The translations under genes and the position numbers were made by a program. A DNA stretch of 56,411 nucleotides from Flavobacteriia bacterium. Its GTDB lineage: Bacteria; Bacteroidota; Bacteroidia; Flavobacteriales_D; Crocinitomicaceae. The notes under the pieces are model-generated. The model was not told the DNA's origin. It did no database searches and worked only from the letters and a program-made list of their open reading frames with translations. Below, piece after piece: positions 1-8,938 of this stretch. The DNA lies in NCBI GenBank assembly GCA_016183815.1, contig JACPDW010000011.1, forward strand, positions 1 through 56,411, written 5' to 3'. Within the stretch, counting starts at the first letter, position 1, and the number at the start of each line of letters is the position of its first letter.

Positions 1-28
1 AAATGATAATAATAAATTGTTTTTCATG

Positions 29-61
29 TATTTACTTAATTAATTGCTAATCAAGTAAATA
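29..61. repeat. 9-bp inverted repeat in the leading intergenic region
   Basis: The arms TATTTACTT (29-37) and AAGTAAATA (53-61) are perfect complements around a 15-nt spacer. AT-rich flanks (about 8-16 and 64-72) extend the pairing imperfectly. It lies downstream of the minus-strand DUF2442 gene. It has no GC core or U-tract, so it is not a convincing intrinsic terminator. Nothing else was recognised in 1-233. Confidence 0.4.
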
Positions 62-233
62 TAAGAATTATTATTGACGCAACAATAAGTTAATTCATTT
101 ATTTTTAAATAGTTATTAAGTATTAATTGTTAATATCAATCTAAAAAAAAGTATGAGTTTGCCCTGTGTTGACTAAGCGATAAAGTAGTTTCGTATTATT
201 TTCTTTGTAAATGTTTTGCAGCATTCGTTTCTA

Positions 234-521
234 TTAGTCAATTTTACCTTTATATAAATCTCGAATTGGAAAAATCAAATCGTAGTCAGACCAGTTCAAA
301 TTTCCATCAACTATCTTAAATTTTGAAAAATTACTTTCATCTAAATATTTTTTAATTGAAGGATTTAAGGATTTATCCAAAAAGGATTTGAAATCTACAA
401 GTTTTTCAGTGCCATCATTAAATGTAATTCGAATAGCAAAGTCAGATAAATATTTTGCTAAAACAACTTTTAAATTAGCTTTTGTAGTTTCATTCTCTTT
501 GTATTCTATTACTATTTTCAT
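234..521 (-). CDS. DUF2442 domain protein
   Basis: This 95-residue protein resembles the DUF2442 family: an N-terminal strand-rich part with a 'ITFNDGTEKLVDF' segment (about residues 32-44), then a 'FKIVDGNLNWSDYDL' segment near the C-terminus. Members are small, predicted DNA- or partner-binding proteins with no proven reaction. Its ATG overlaps the stop of the upstream DUF4160 gene (ATGA), so the two are translationally coupled. DUF4160/DUF2442 pairs behave like small two-gene modules, and a toxin-antitoxin-like role is inference. The family call is fairly secure and the function is unknown. Confidence 0.7.
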   Translation of the reverse strand: MKIVIEYKENETTKANLKVVLAKYLSDFAIRITFNDGTEKLVDFKSFLDKSLNPSIKKYLDESNFSKFKIVDGNLNWSDYDLIFPIRDLYKGKID

Positions 522-823
522 GTTAATTTTTTTGTAATTTTTTCAAATTCAACTTCTTTATGATAAACAAAGTAGTTTATCCATTTTTCAACTATTTTAT
601 TTGCGTATTTTTCAATTAAAACTTCAAAATTTTTCAAATCTTTACCTTTTAAAGGTTTTGATTCTTTAATGTTAGTAATCTTAATTTCTGATATCTCGCC
701 ATTAACTATAAAAAAGGAAGCCTTACTTTCAAATTCGCCCTTTCTTGCATGAACATGAATTGGCTCATGTTCATTTGAGTAGAAAAAAATAATTATTCCT
801 AGATATTCAAAAATTTTCGTTAT
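518..823 (-). CDS. DUF4160 domain protein with no ATG start
   Basis: An uninterrupted frame of 101 codons encodes a DUF4160-type protein. It contains the family signature 'FFYSNEHEPIHVHA' (about residues 13-26) followed by 'SKASFFIVNGEI', and it ends in a Lys-rich helix. No ATG exists: a TAA lies three codons upstream, and alignment to the usual family start (M-x-K-I-F-E-Y) puts the initiator at an ATA codon (821-823). ATA is one base from ATG. Either an AUA/AUU start is used or the start codon has mutated. The stop overlaps the DUF2442 start by 4 nt. A TAnnTTTG promoter element lies about 50 nt upstream. Confidence 0.65.
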   Translation of the reverse strand: MTKIFEYLGIIIFFYSNEHEPIHVHARKGEFESKASFFIVNGEISEIKITNIKESKPLKGKDLKNFEVLIEKYANKIVEKWINYFVYHKEVEFEKITKKLT

Positions 824-871
824 GGTTATTTAAGAATCTATATTTTAATTTGTTATTTAAGTTCTAACAAA

Positions 872-879
872 CAAATATA
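872..879 (-). promoter_or_regulatory. -7 promoter element for the DUF4160/DUF2442 pair
   Basis: TATATTTG on the minus strand matches the Bacteroidota -7 consensus TAnnTTTG. It lies between the recombinase remnant and the DUF4160 frame, about 48 nt before its presumed start. No clear -33 TTG at the expected distance was found. Confidence 0.4.
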
Positions 880-919
880 CAAATTTTAAGTTAAAAAAAT
901 ATTTTTACGTTTTTTTTAT

Positions 920-2044
920 TTATAAATCATCAAACGGACTTCTAATTTGTTGAATGGATTTTTGACTAACATGCGTGTAAATCTCTGTAGTTCGGCTACT
1001 ATTATGACCTAATAGTTCCTGAATGTAACGAACATCTGTCCCGCTTTCTAATAAGTGTGTTGCATAACTATGACGTAACCAATGTAATGTAACAGGTTTG
1101 TTGATTTTAACAATATGCACGCTTTTTTTTAAAACTAATTCCAAACTTCTTTCAGAATATTTACACTCTCCATTTTGACCTTCAAACAACCATGTTTTTG
1201 GTCGATAACTTTTATAATATGCTCTTAAAAGTTCAATTAACTTATCACCAATTGGTACTACACGATCTTTTTTCCCCTTAGATTGTCTTACAATTAATAA
1301 ATTTCGATTAGAATGTATGTCTTTTAGTGTTAAATTCAATAACTCACTCCTTTTTAAGCCACACGCATATATCAAACTCAACATTGCCTTATGTTTTAAA
1401 TTTCTTGTTGAATCTAATATTGCTTTTACCTCCTCTTTGGATAAAACATTGGGCTAACGATGTTCCCTTCGTGGTCGCAATAATAATTCCGGAACAATAA
1501 TTTTATCGTTTACAACCTTAAAAAATAATTTGATAGCATTTACGACTTGATTCTGAAAACTAGCAGAGTAATTGTTTTTCAGAATATATTCGTTATTGAA
1601 AGTTTCGACATCTAAATTTACTATTTCATGTAATTCTTTTGTTGCAAAAAATCTTAAAAAGATGGAAATTGAATCCGAATAAGTTTTTATTGTACTTTCA
1701 CTATACCGATTAGCAGATAGGTAGTTTTTAAATCGTAAAATTGCTTCTCTTTTTTTTTCAGATAATGGCTCCAACTGAAGATGAGGTTTTAACTGTGCTT
1801 TTTGACCAACTTCTTTTTGCTCTAAATTGGAATAATCAATCCAAACTTTTCCTCTCAAAATTTGAAATAATTCATTTTTGATTTTGCTTTTATGGGGGAG
1901 AAGCCATGCTTTTTGTGAGTTACTCCATCTAAGCTGTGAAAAGTTGTTTCTTAATAAGGTGATGATTTCACCATTTTTTTCAAAATACAAAGCCAATTTA
2001 GGTTCATCTTTATATAAAACATGTTTTAATTGTATTTTTTGCAT
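920..2044 (-). pseudogene. Tyrosine recombinase/integrase interrupted by an in-frame TAG
   Basis: One reading frame of 375 codons encodes a tyrosine recombinase but is split by TAG at 1454-1456. The N-terminal part (about residues 1-196) has an 80-residue extension and a SAM-like core-binding domain. The C-terminal part carries the catalytic set: Arg in 'GLKRSELL', Lys in 'KGKKDRVVP', 'HWLRH', 'LLGHN' and Tyr in 'IYTHVS'. The C-terminus 'IRSPFDDL' resembles the XerC/D and integron-integrase branch. Sequence on both sides of the stop reads as one protein ('PRREHR', stop, 'PNVLSKEEV'). A Leu codon is usual at that place, so TTG to TAG is a likely single change. An ATG at 1382-1384 could start a catalytic-domain fragment. 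Inactivation is inferred; a sequencing error is possible. Confidence 0.8.
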
Positions 2045-2176
2045 TATTAAAGTTTTATTACCCTAATTTAAGCAAAATATTGAAACAAAATAAGATTAAA
2101 TACATTTTTTTATCCAATTCAGAATGAACAAGCTAATCAATCTCAAACTCTTTAGAAGTCGAAAAAAAACCTCTTT

Positions 2177-4780
2177 TTAATACCTTAAAACTAATTTTAA
2201 GTTTATTCTTCTTTGTGTTAAATAGTTTGGTACAGCATAATACTTTCCACCAACATCTTGTACCCACTGCATGGACAACACATTTCGGATTCCCATTAAA
2301 TTAAATACTTCAAGGGATAAAATAGCATCTTGTAATTTGCGTTTTTTGGAATTTTTAATTTTAGATTTAGAAATAAAATCATAAGAAAAACCAACATCAG
2401 TTCTGAAATATGATTTTTGTCTTAATGTATCCTTATACCTTTCAAAATCAGGTGGACCATAAGGTAATCTTGAGCCGAAAAATAAAGCCAATTGAACAGT
2501 AATATTTTCATTCCCTGGCATGTTGTCTTGAAATAATATAGCAAAATTTACCATTTGATCAGTTGGACGTGGAATGTATTTTGGATAAACTATTGCACTA
2601 TCCACCACTTCTTGGTCTTCACTGTAACCAAAATAAATTTGTTCACCTGCTTGATTATAATACACAGTATATTGATCGTCTTTTAAGTTCTCTTTAGTGG
2701 ACAAAAATCCCATTTTAAAATAAGATTCAATACCGTCAACAAACTCACCATGTAAATTCAAGTCTAAACCGTAAGCATACGCAACAGCATTATTTTGAGC
2801 ATAATACCTTGTTCTTACATTATCTACTTCATAGGGATTGACATCCCACAAGTATTTATAATACACTTCTGAACTGAATTTGAAAGGTACTTTTCTGTTC
2901 CACATAGTAAATAAAAATTCGTTTCCTGCAACTAAATGAAAAGATTTTTGAGCTGTAACATCGGTATTGAGTTTTCCGTCAAATGTCCTGTATTCTCTAT
3001 ACAATGGAGGTTGGTAATACAATCCAGTAGAAAGTTTATAGACTAAATTTCTTCTTTTTATTTTTTTGTCATTATAAAAATAACTACGTGGATAAAAAAG
3101 TAAATTAACTCGTGGAGTGATGAAAAATTCTTCGTTTATTTGATTTAATCCTGTTCTTAGACCATAGGAAAGTAAAATTCTGCGATAAGAGTGTTCAATG
3201 GTATCGAAAACCGATTTTTTAATTTTTTTTCCTTTTTCTGAGTCAATATATTTCACCTTCACAGGAAAATTCGTTTTATCCTTAGAAAAAGTAGTGTTCC
3301 ATTGCAAAAAAGCGTTGTATTTAGAATTGTTTAAATGTAGTTTTCCTTTGATTGATTCATACAAATCTATTTCTTGATCTTCATTTTGAGGCAAACTATA
3401 ACCAGCAGAATCAATCATTTTCCATTCACTTAATTGGTCGTTGAAATTTTCCTTCTGAAATGAAATACCCCATTGAAATTGTTGTTTTTCATTTTTTTGA
3501 AATTCACCTTGTAACTGTGTAACAAATAAGTCAGCCAATAGTTTGTTGCGTGCATGATTAAGAAAAGTACCAACCCCTAAGGTTGCAATAGAATCGCCAA
3601 ACTCCTCTTTTGCTGGGTCTTTCTCTAACAAATTAATATAATATTGACCTTGTATATCGTATTTTTCTGCTTCATTGGAGTGAAAATAAGAATTTAACCA
3701 AGTTATACTATTTCTTTTACTTGTATTCCATTGAAGGGAAGTACCTGCTGTAGAAGTGTAAAAACGTGTTCTTTCTCTACCATCGAAATAGATATTTAAG
3801 CGGTAAGCTTCATTCACTGTTCCAAATTCTGTTTCTTGAGATTCTGGTTGAAAACGGTATTCATTTCCAGAAAAATGAAATAAAGTACTGAAAATTAGAT
3901 TGTCTTTTAAATGAAATCTAAAAATACTTTGTGCATCATAAAAAATTGGATTATAGCTTCCTTTTGTAGGTAATGATTTAAGAAAATACCCATTATTTCT
4001 ATATCTAGCTCCTACAATGTAGTTCACACGCGGACTAAGAGCATCACCAATTGTGATTTCTGCACCAAGCAAAGACGCTGTAATTGAAGCGATTAGACTG
4101 TCAGGAACTTTATATTTGATATCTAGTACTGAACTGAGTTTATCCCCATATTTTGATTCAAATCCACCTGCACTAAATTGAATATTATCCACTAAGGCGG
4201 TATGAATAAAACTTAAACCTTCTTGTTGCCCTGTCCTAGTTAAAAAAGGTCTATTAATTAAAAAACCATTGACATAAACTAGATTTTCGTCGTAATTCCC
4301 TCCTCTCACATTATAATTTGAACTTAATTCATTGTTAGAAGTAGCAGCAGTTGTGAAAATTAATGCACGTTCAACACTGCTTAAAGGAAGTAAAACCAAG
4401 TCTAATTTTTCTAAGTGTATTGGAGTAATTGGGTCATCGGCTTTACCTTGAACTTCAACGCTTTGCAAATTTTGAAAGGAAAAAGTAATCTGATTTAATT
4501 CAATCCATTCGTTGGTTTTAATATTGACTTTTTTTCTAAGGTCGTATTTTTCAAAACGAAACAGAATTTCGATTTCACCTGTTATATTTTCTGGAATTGG
4601 CAATAAAAATTGACCTTTAGAATCTGAATAAACAATTGGAATATCGGAAAGTGGAACTCCAATTTTTACATTTTCTATTGCTTGTCCTAATTTATCAATA
4701 CATTGACCTTTTATACCTGAATTTTGTGAAAAACTTACAAAAGAAATACAAAATAAAAGAGTAAAAAAAGTATGCTTCAT
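2177..4780 (-). CDS. TonB-dependent outer-membrane receptor with carboxypeptidase-regulatory N-domain
   Basis: This 867-residue outer-membrane protein has a signal peptide ending near 'FVSFSQ'. A carboxypeptidase-D regulatory-like domain (about 22-100, 'GIKGQCIDKLGQAIENVKI') follows. A plug domain comes next (about 120-225, 'NYNVRGGNYDENLVYVNG'), then a long beta-barrel ending in the aromatic 'LKLVLRY'. The family imports ligands across the outer membrane using TonB energy. The substrate cannot be read from sequence, and no SusD partner lies beside it, which argues against a typical glycan-uptake pair. It is 151 bp downstream of sprE on the same strand, with its own TAnnTTTG element. Confidence 0.88.
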   Translation of the reverse strand: MKHTFFTLLFCISFVSFSQNSGIKGQCIDKLGQAIENVKIGVPLSDIPIVYSDSKGQFLLPIPENITGEIEILFRFEKYDLRKKVNIKTNEWIELNQITFSFQNLQSVEVQGKADDPITPIHLEKLDLVLLPLSSVERALIFTTAATSNNELSSNYNVRGGNYDENLVYVNGFLINRPFLTRTGQQEGLSFIHTALVDNIQFSAGGFESKYGDKLSSVLDIKYKVPDSLIASITASLLGAEITIGDALSPRVNYIVGARYRNNGYFLKSLPTKGSYNPIFYDAQSIFRFHLKDNLIFSTLFHFSGNEYRFQPESQETEFGTVNEAYRLNIYFDGRERTRFYTSTAGTSLQWNTSKRNSITWLNSYFHSNEAEKYDIQGQYYINLLEKDPAKEEFGDSIATLGVGTFLNHARNKLLADLFVTQLQGEFQKNEKQQFQWGISFQKENFNDQLSEWKMIDSAGYSLPQNEDQEIDLYESIKGKLHLNNSKYNAFLQWNTTFSKDKTNFPVKVKYIDSEKGKKIKKSVFDTIEHSYRRILLSYGLRTGLNQINEEFFITPRVNLLFYPRSYFYNDKKIKRRNLVYKLSTGLYYQPPLYREYRTFDGKLNTDVTAQKSFHLVAGNEFLFTMWNRKVPFKFSSEVYYKYLWDVNPYEVDNVRTRYYAQNNAVAYAYGLDLNLHGEFVDGIESYFKMGFLSTKENLKDDQYTVYYNQAGEQIYFGYSEDQEVVDSAIVYPKYIPRPTDQMVNFAILFQDNMPGNENITVQLALFFGSRLPYGPPDFERYKDTLRQKSYFRTDVGFSYDFISKSKIKNSKKRKLQDAILSLEVFNLMGIRNVLSMQWVQDVGGKYYAVPNYLTQRRINLKLVLRY

Positions 4781-4823
4781 CGACAGATTAAACGCTTAAA
4801 ATTTGATTTCATTCATTTTTTTT

Positions 4824-4831
4824 CAAACGTA
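4824..4831 (-). promoter_or_regulatory. -7 promoter element before the TonB receptor
   Basis: TACGTTTG on the minus strand fits TAnnTTTG and lies about 43 nt before the receptor ATG. It suggests the receptor is transcribed separately from sprE. Confidence 0.35.
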
Positions 4832-4931
4832 CTGATTAATTTTGAGATTTAATCCTAAATTAAATAATACTTGATTTCTTTTTAAGAAAAAATTATTGCT
4901 GATTGAAAGAAGTGAGAAAAAACTCAGGGTT

Positions 4932-7595
4932 CTAATAAAACTCTGTGAAAAAATCTTCATATTCTTGTAGTTTTTGTGTTTCAAAAAGTAATTTTAAATT
5001 TTCTTGTGTAATGGAGAACATTTTTTCGTTTTGTAAATCCATCAAATCCGTTTGAGAACTTTTAAATTCCCTCATGTATTCTTTAGCAGTATATTCATTA
5101 AATGTTTTTATAACAATAACACTTTGGTCATTTCCAAATATTTTGGACGACACATTCAATTTATCTTTAGAAAAGAAAGACTTATTGTAATCAACAATTT
5201 TAGTTTTGGTTAACATTGAATTTTGATTTTTCGGTAAAAAAATAATCACCCAATGTTCAACTCCTTCTTCGTATTTATAGATAAACTCTTTGTTAAAATT
5301 TGATTCTTGGAAGGGTGAAACTCCTTTTTCTAAAATTAACAATAATTCATTGGCTCTTTTTTGTTCATTTGTTCCTGGATATTCAGCAACAATTCTATTC
5401 AGCAGGGGTTTGATTTCTTTTTTATTACTAGTTGTTTGTCCAACTGCCATTGCAGTCAATAACATATATTTTGAACGATAAGGATTATTGATTTGATTTT
5501 CAATTATGTCTTCAGAATTGGATATAACAAGTGAATATAAACCACGATTGTATCTATCTAATGTTTTAACAAAATCTTCTTCGTTTAAATTCTCAAGCTG
5601 TTTTTGTTTTACAAAATATTCAGGATCGTTTAAATATTTGGCAAAGTCGGATTGAGGATATTGTAAAATTATTTTCTCCTTGTATGTAAAGGCAATATTT
5701 GGGTCTTTAGTTTCATAAATTTTATACAATTGAAAAAGTGCCATGGGAACTAATTTGTTTTCAATTCCTCTGTTTACAATCTTTTCAAATTGTTGACTAG
5801 CTAATTTTTCTTCATTTAATTGGTCTTTATATATAATTCCTGCATCAAATAAAGCGTTAAACAAAATGGTGTAGGCAGCTGTTTTACTAGAATCACCAAT
5901 CGGAATATTTTTAATTAATGTTTCTACAGAAAGTGTGTCTTTAACTTCATTGTTTTCCTGATTTTCAGCTAGAGAATCGTTTGGATTTTCAATATTGTCC
6001 ACACTCCATTTTATTTTATCGTTTCGTCTCCAATCGTCTTCATTCTCTCTTTGACCCCAAACTTTTCTAAATGTTTCTAAACCTTCCGTTCTTGTTTTGC
6101 TGTTGTTCCAAAAGAACTTTGTTTTTGATTTAGATTCTGCGTCAGCCAATTGTTTTGCTTGTAAAAGTTTTAATTTTTCTTCTTCGAGACGTTTTTTTCT
6201 TTCTTCGTCTTCTTTTATTTTTTTGATTAATTTTTCAGCAAATCTGATTTGCTCTTCAGGAGATAATTCAGACAAACGTAACACACTGTCTTGAAATTGA
6301 GCAGTCTCCACAGCGATTACTAAAGCTTTAAGGTTTTCTGACTTATTTTTAACTACAAAAGCATTTTTATAGGTTTCTGGCATGATTTGCACACAACTAT
6401 CATAGTATTTTTGAGCATAGACATAGTTTTTTTCTTCATAAGAAAAATCACCTAAACGCTCATAACATTGGGCTTTTTGTCGGTTGTTTGCTGTTGAATA
6501 AAAAATGGCTTTGTTTAAGTTCGTCTTACACAACTCTTTATCTCCTTCTTTGTAAGCAATCTCAGCTAAAGCGAAATACAATTGATCTTTATAATCTGCA
6601 TTTTTTTGATCTCTCAACATTTTGATTAACTCATTTTTCAATTTTGAATCTCCACCAAGAATAGCTCTATTAATACGAGCAGTAAAAGCCATTTCAAAAG
6701 GGGCATTTTGTTTTAGTAGTTTTGTATAATGTTTTACGGCATCTGGATCTTTAGCTTGTTTTTGATATAATTGAGCTAAAAGAAAATTTAACCTCGCTTT
6801 TTGATTGGATTTTTTTGTGAAAGCTAATGCTATTTTAATTTCATCAATGGCCTTCTCATACTCTTCTTCAGAAATTAATAATTCAGCTTTTGTTAAAGCG
6901 AAAAGTCGTTTACAATCTTTGGTAAACTCAGCTTTTTTCTCTTCTTCTTTACCTTTTTTCTTTTTTTTCTTTGTAAAGGAAAAGAATCCTTTTTTATCTT
7001 TTTTTGCTTCTTTTTTTATCTCCTCTAAATCTTTAAGTGTTTTGTCTAATTTTTTCAAAATAATTTGGGCTTCATTAGAATCACCATTTTGTAGATGAGA
7101 TTTAGCAATCCAAACCGCTGCAAGATAGGTTGTTGGGTCGTTTGAAAAAAATCTTTGTATATAAGTAAAACTTTTAATGGCTACATCATATTCACTTTTA
7201 TAATAATTGGCAATTCCTATTGTCATCCAATTTTCATCTATCCAAGAATTAAACTCATTTTTCTTAATCCCTTTATCAGAAATCGATGGCATCGAATGAT
7301 TGGAAATAACTTTTTTACATTTTGCTATTGCAGTATCAATCGAAGGTAACATTCCTGGTATATCATTTTTCCCAGGAATCAGTTCAATTGGAATTAAGTT
7401 TTGATAGTCTTCTTTAACGGAAGAACGAAAAGAGTTTAAACTATTGTTAAGTAATTCATTGGCATTAAAATGGCCGTTGTATTTTGCAGTAGTGCCATGA
7501 TAAGTTCTGTTGACAAACGTATTTTTTTCAGTCGAGCAAGCCGATAAAATACTAATTAATACAACGATAAAAAAATGAAAATTAAACCTAATCAT
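4932..7595 (-). CDS. sprE: SprE/PorW-type TPR lipoprotein of gliding motility and type IX secretion
   Basis: This 887-residue lipoprotein has the lipobox 'LISILSAC' (Cys about residue 20) followed by 'STEKNTFVNRTYHGTTAKYN', the start typical of SprE. Tetratricopeptide-like helical repeats fill about 120-430. They are broken by a Lys-rich stretch near 195-220 ('GFFSFTKKKKKKGKEEEKK') and a Lys/Glu coiled-coil segment near 435-490. A second helical region and a C-terminal mixed domain follow. Flavobacterium SprE is of similar length and is needed for secretion of SprB-type adhesins through the T9SS. The several T9SS-sorted proteins in this window fit that role. Confidence 0.85.
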   Translation of the reverse strand: MIRFNFHFFIVVLISILSACSTEKNTFVNRTYHGTTAKYNGHFNANELLNNSLNSFRSSVKEDYQNLIPIELIPGKNDIPGMLPSIDTAIAKCKKVISNHSMPSISDKGIKKNEFNSWIDENWMTIGIANYYKSEYDVAIKSFTYIQRFFSNDPTTYLAAVWIAKSHLQNGDSNEAQIILKKLDKTLKDLEEIKKEAKKDKKGFFSFTKKKKKKGKEEEKKAEFTKDCKRLFALTKAELLISEEEYEKAIDEIKIALAFTKKSNQKARLNFLLAQLYQKQAKDPDAVKHYTKLLKQNAPFEMAFTARINRAILGGDSKLKNELIKMLRDQKNADYKDQLYFALAEIAYKEGDKELCKTNLNKAIFYSTANNRQKAQCYERLGDFSYEEKNYVYAQKYYDSCVQIMPETYKNAFVVKNKSENLKALVIAVETAQFQDSVLRLSELSPEEQIRFAEKLIKKIKEDEERKKRLEEEKLKLLQAKQLADAESKSKTKFFWNNSKTRTEGLETFRKVWGQRENEDDWRRNDKIKWSVDNIENPNDSLAENQENNEVKDTLSVETLIKNIPIGDSSKTAAYTILFNALFDAGIIYKDQLNEEKLASQQFEKIVNRGIENKLVPMALFQLYKIYETKDPNIAFTYKEKIILQYPQSDFAKYLNDPEYFVKQKQLENLNEEDFVKTLDRYNRGLYSLVISNSEDIIENQINNPYRSKYMLLTAMAVGQTTSNKKEIKPLLNRIVAEYPGTNEQKRANELLLILEKGVSPFQESNFNKEFIYKYEEGVEHWVIIFLPKNQNSMLTKTKIVDYNKSFFSKDKLNVSSKIFGNDQSVIVIKTFNEYTAKEYMREFKSSQTDLMDLQNEKMFSITQENLKLLFETQKLQEYEDFFTEFY

Positions 7596-7617
7596 TACAC
7601 CATGAACGTAAAAAGCA

Positions 7618-7625
7618 CAAAAATA
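7618..7625 (-). promoter_or_regulatory. -7 promoter element before sprE
   Basis: TATTTTTG on the minus strand fits TAnnTTTG, 22 nt before the sprE ATG. No -33 TTG is evident at the usual spacing. Confidence 0.45.
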
Positions 7626-7847
7626 GTATAAATTTAGAAAAATCTACTAAGAAAAATCTGTTTGTCTTTTGGATAGTCAAACTAGAATTGAGTTGAAGAA
7701 TTAAAAATTTTAAAAAGAAGTCATTTCAAAACATTAAGAGATGTGTAATAAATAATTAAAGATTTATACTCATATGTCATAGAATAATCATTTTTTTTTA
7801 ATTTTGAATAAAATTTTTAAAATAATATTTAACTTAAAAAACAAAAC

Positions 7848-8915
7848 ATGAAAAAAAATGTAATTTTAATAGTTTTCTACTTATTATTTGCTTTTTATAA
7901 TGGATTTATGTTGGCTCAAAGTGGCTATGCTAATAAAAAAGATATTGAAGAAATAAAAAATCGAACACTCGTTGTTTGTGTTGAAACTGGTGACGAAAAA
8001 GCTATGGAAAAATTAGCAAATTCACCAAACACTTTAAAAGAATATAAGGATAAGTTGGATTACTTTAATGAATCCATGAAAAAAATTATCACTAAAAATT
8101 GGAAATTACATACTAAAATTGAGTATAAAAATTTCGATGAAGTTAGAGAAATTGAGAAAAGTAACAATAAAGATTATGTTGTTCTAATGTTCAATAAAGT
8201 AAATGTTGGAAATGGACTCACTGCTAAATTTAGTAGTGGAGGAAATTATGCTGTAAATAGATATGATCCTTTAATAAGTACAAAAGGTAATCGATGGGTT
8301 GATTTGTTTACAATAACTAAAAGAAATTTAGACGTTGGAACTTTACAATTACGTTTACCTGAAAGAGGTGGCACTATTCCTTCAGTTTACGTCAATTTAT
8401 CAAGCACAGATCCTTTAGAAGAAGATATTTATTATGCCATTTATCAGTTACAAAAATATGTTGAAATTGTACCTCAAACAAATGCTTTAAATAGAGATTA
8501 TTGGGTAAAATCTACAAGAGAAAATAGTCATAAACTCAAAGATAAAAAATTATATATTTTAGAACCATTTTTAAATAAAAGTTTGACAATAGGTATGTTT
8601 AAAGATTTATATCCTCACGAAATTGTGGTGGCTGACGAAGAAACATATAGAAATGTAATTGTAAACAATGTGCCAGATGCTGCTTATGTAATGATTGTTC
8701 CTATGATTGATCAAACTGCATTAATTTATACAACTAAAGATACTAAGGATAATTCTGTAAAAATCTGTTGGACTCACTACATTGTTGATGCTAGTAATGG
8801 TGAAATTATAGCATATTCAGATTGGTACGACAGTAATCCTTTTTCATTAATTGAAGAAGATTACAACTTAACCATTAAAAAAGATAATTTAAAACATTAT
8901 TTAAAGAAAAGATAA
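7848..8915 (+). CDS. Exported protein of unknown function
   Basis: I do not recognise this 355-residue protein. It begins with a signal peptide (about residues 1-24, hydrophobic 'VILIVFYLLFAFYNGF', likely cleaved after 'MLAQ'). There is no lipobox and no T9SS sorting domain, so it is probably periplasmic. The body is mixed alpha/beta and rich in Lys and Asn. An 'IVVADEETYRNVIVNN' segment (about 260-275) is followed by 'YVMIVPMIDQTALIYTT', which looks like a repeated sheet unit. It stands alone, convergent with clpB (23-bp gap) and divergent from sprE (252 bp). Confidence 0.6.
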   Translation: MKKNVILIVFYLLFAFYNGFMLAQSGYANKKDIEEIKNRTLVVCVETGDEKAMEKLANSPNTLKEYKDKLDYFNESMKKIITKNWKLHTKIEYKNFDEVREIEKSNNKDYVVLMFNKVNVGNGLTAKFSSGGNYAVNRYDPLISTKGNRWVDLFTITKRNLDVGTLQLRLPERGGTIPSVYVNLSSTDPLEEDIYYAIYQLQKYVEIVPQTNALNRDYWVKSTRENSHKLKDKKLYILEPFLNKSLTIGMFKDLYPHEIVVADEETYRNVIVNNVPDAAYVMIVPMIDQTALIYTTKDTKDNSVKICWTHYIVDASNGEIIAYSDWYDSNPFSLIEEDYNLTIKKDNLKHYLKKR

Positions 8916-8938
8916 CTTATATTCAATCAATAGTTATT

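Noticed and set aside
6097-7098. Plus-strand open frames inside sprE
   Set aside because: They are low-complexity reverse shadows of Lys/Glu-rich coding sequence, and sprE is a well-supported full-length gene.
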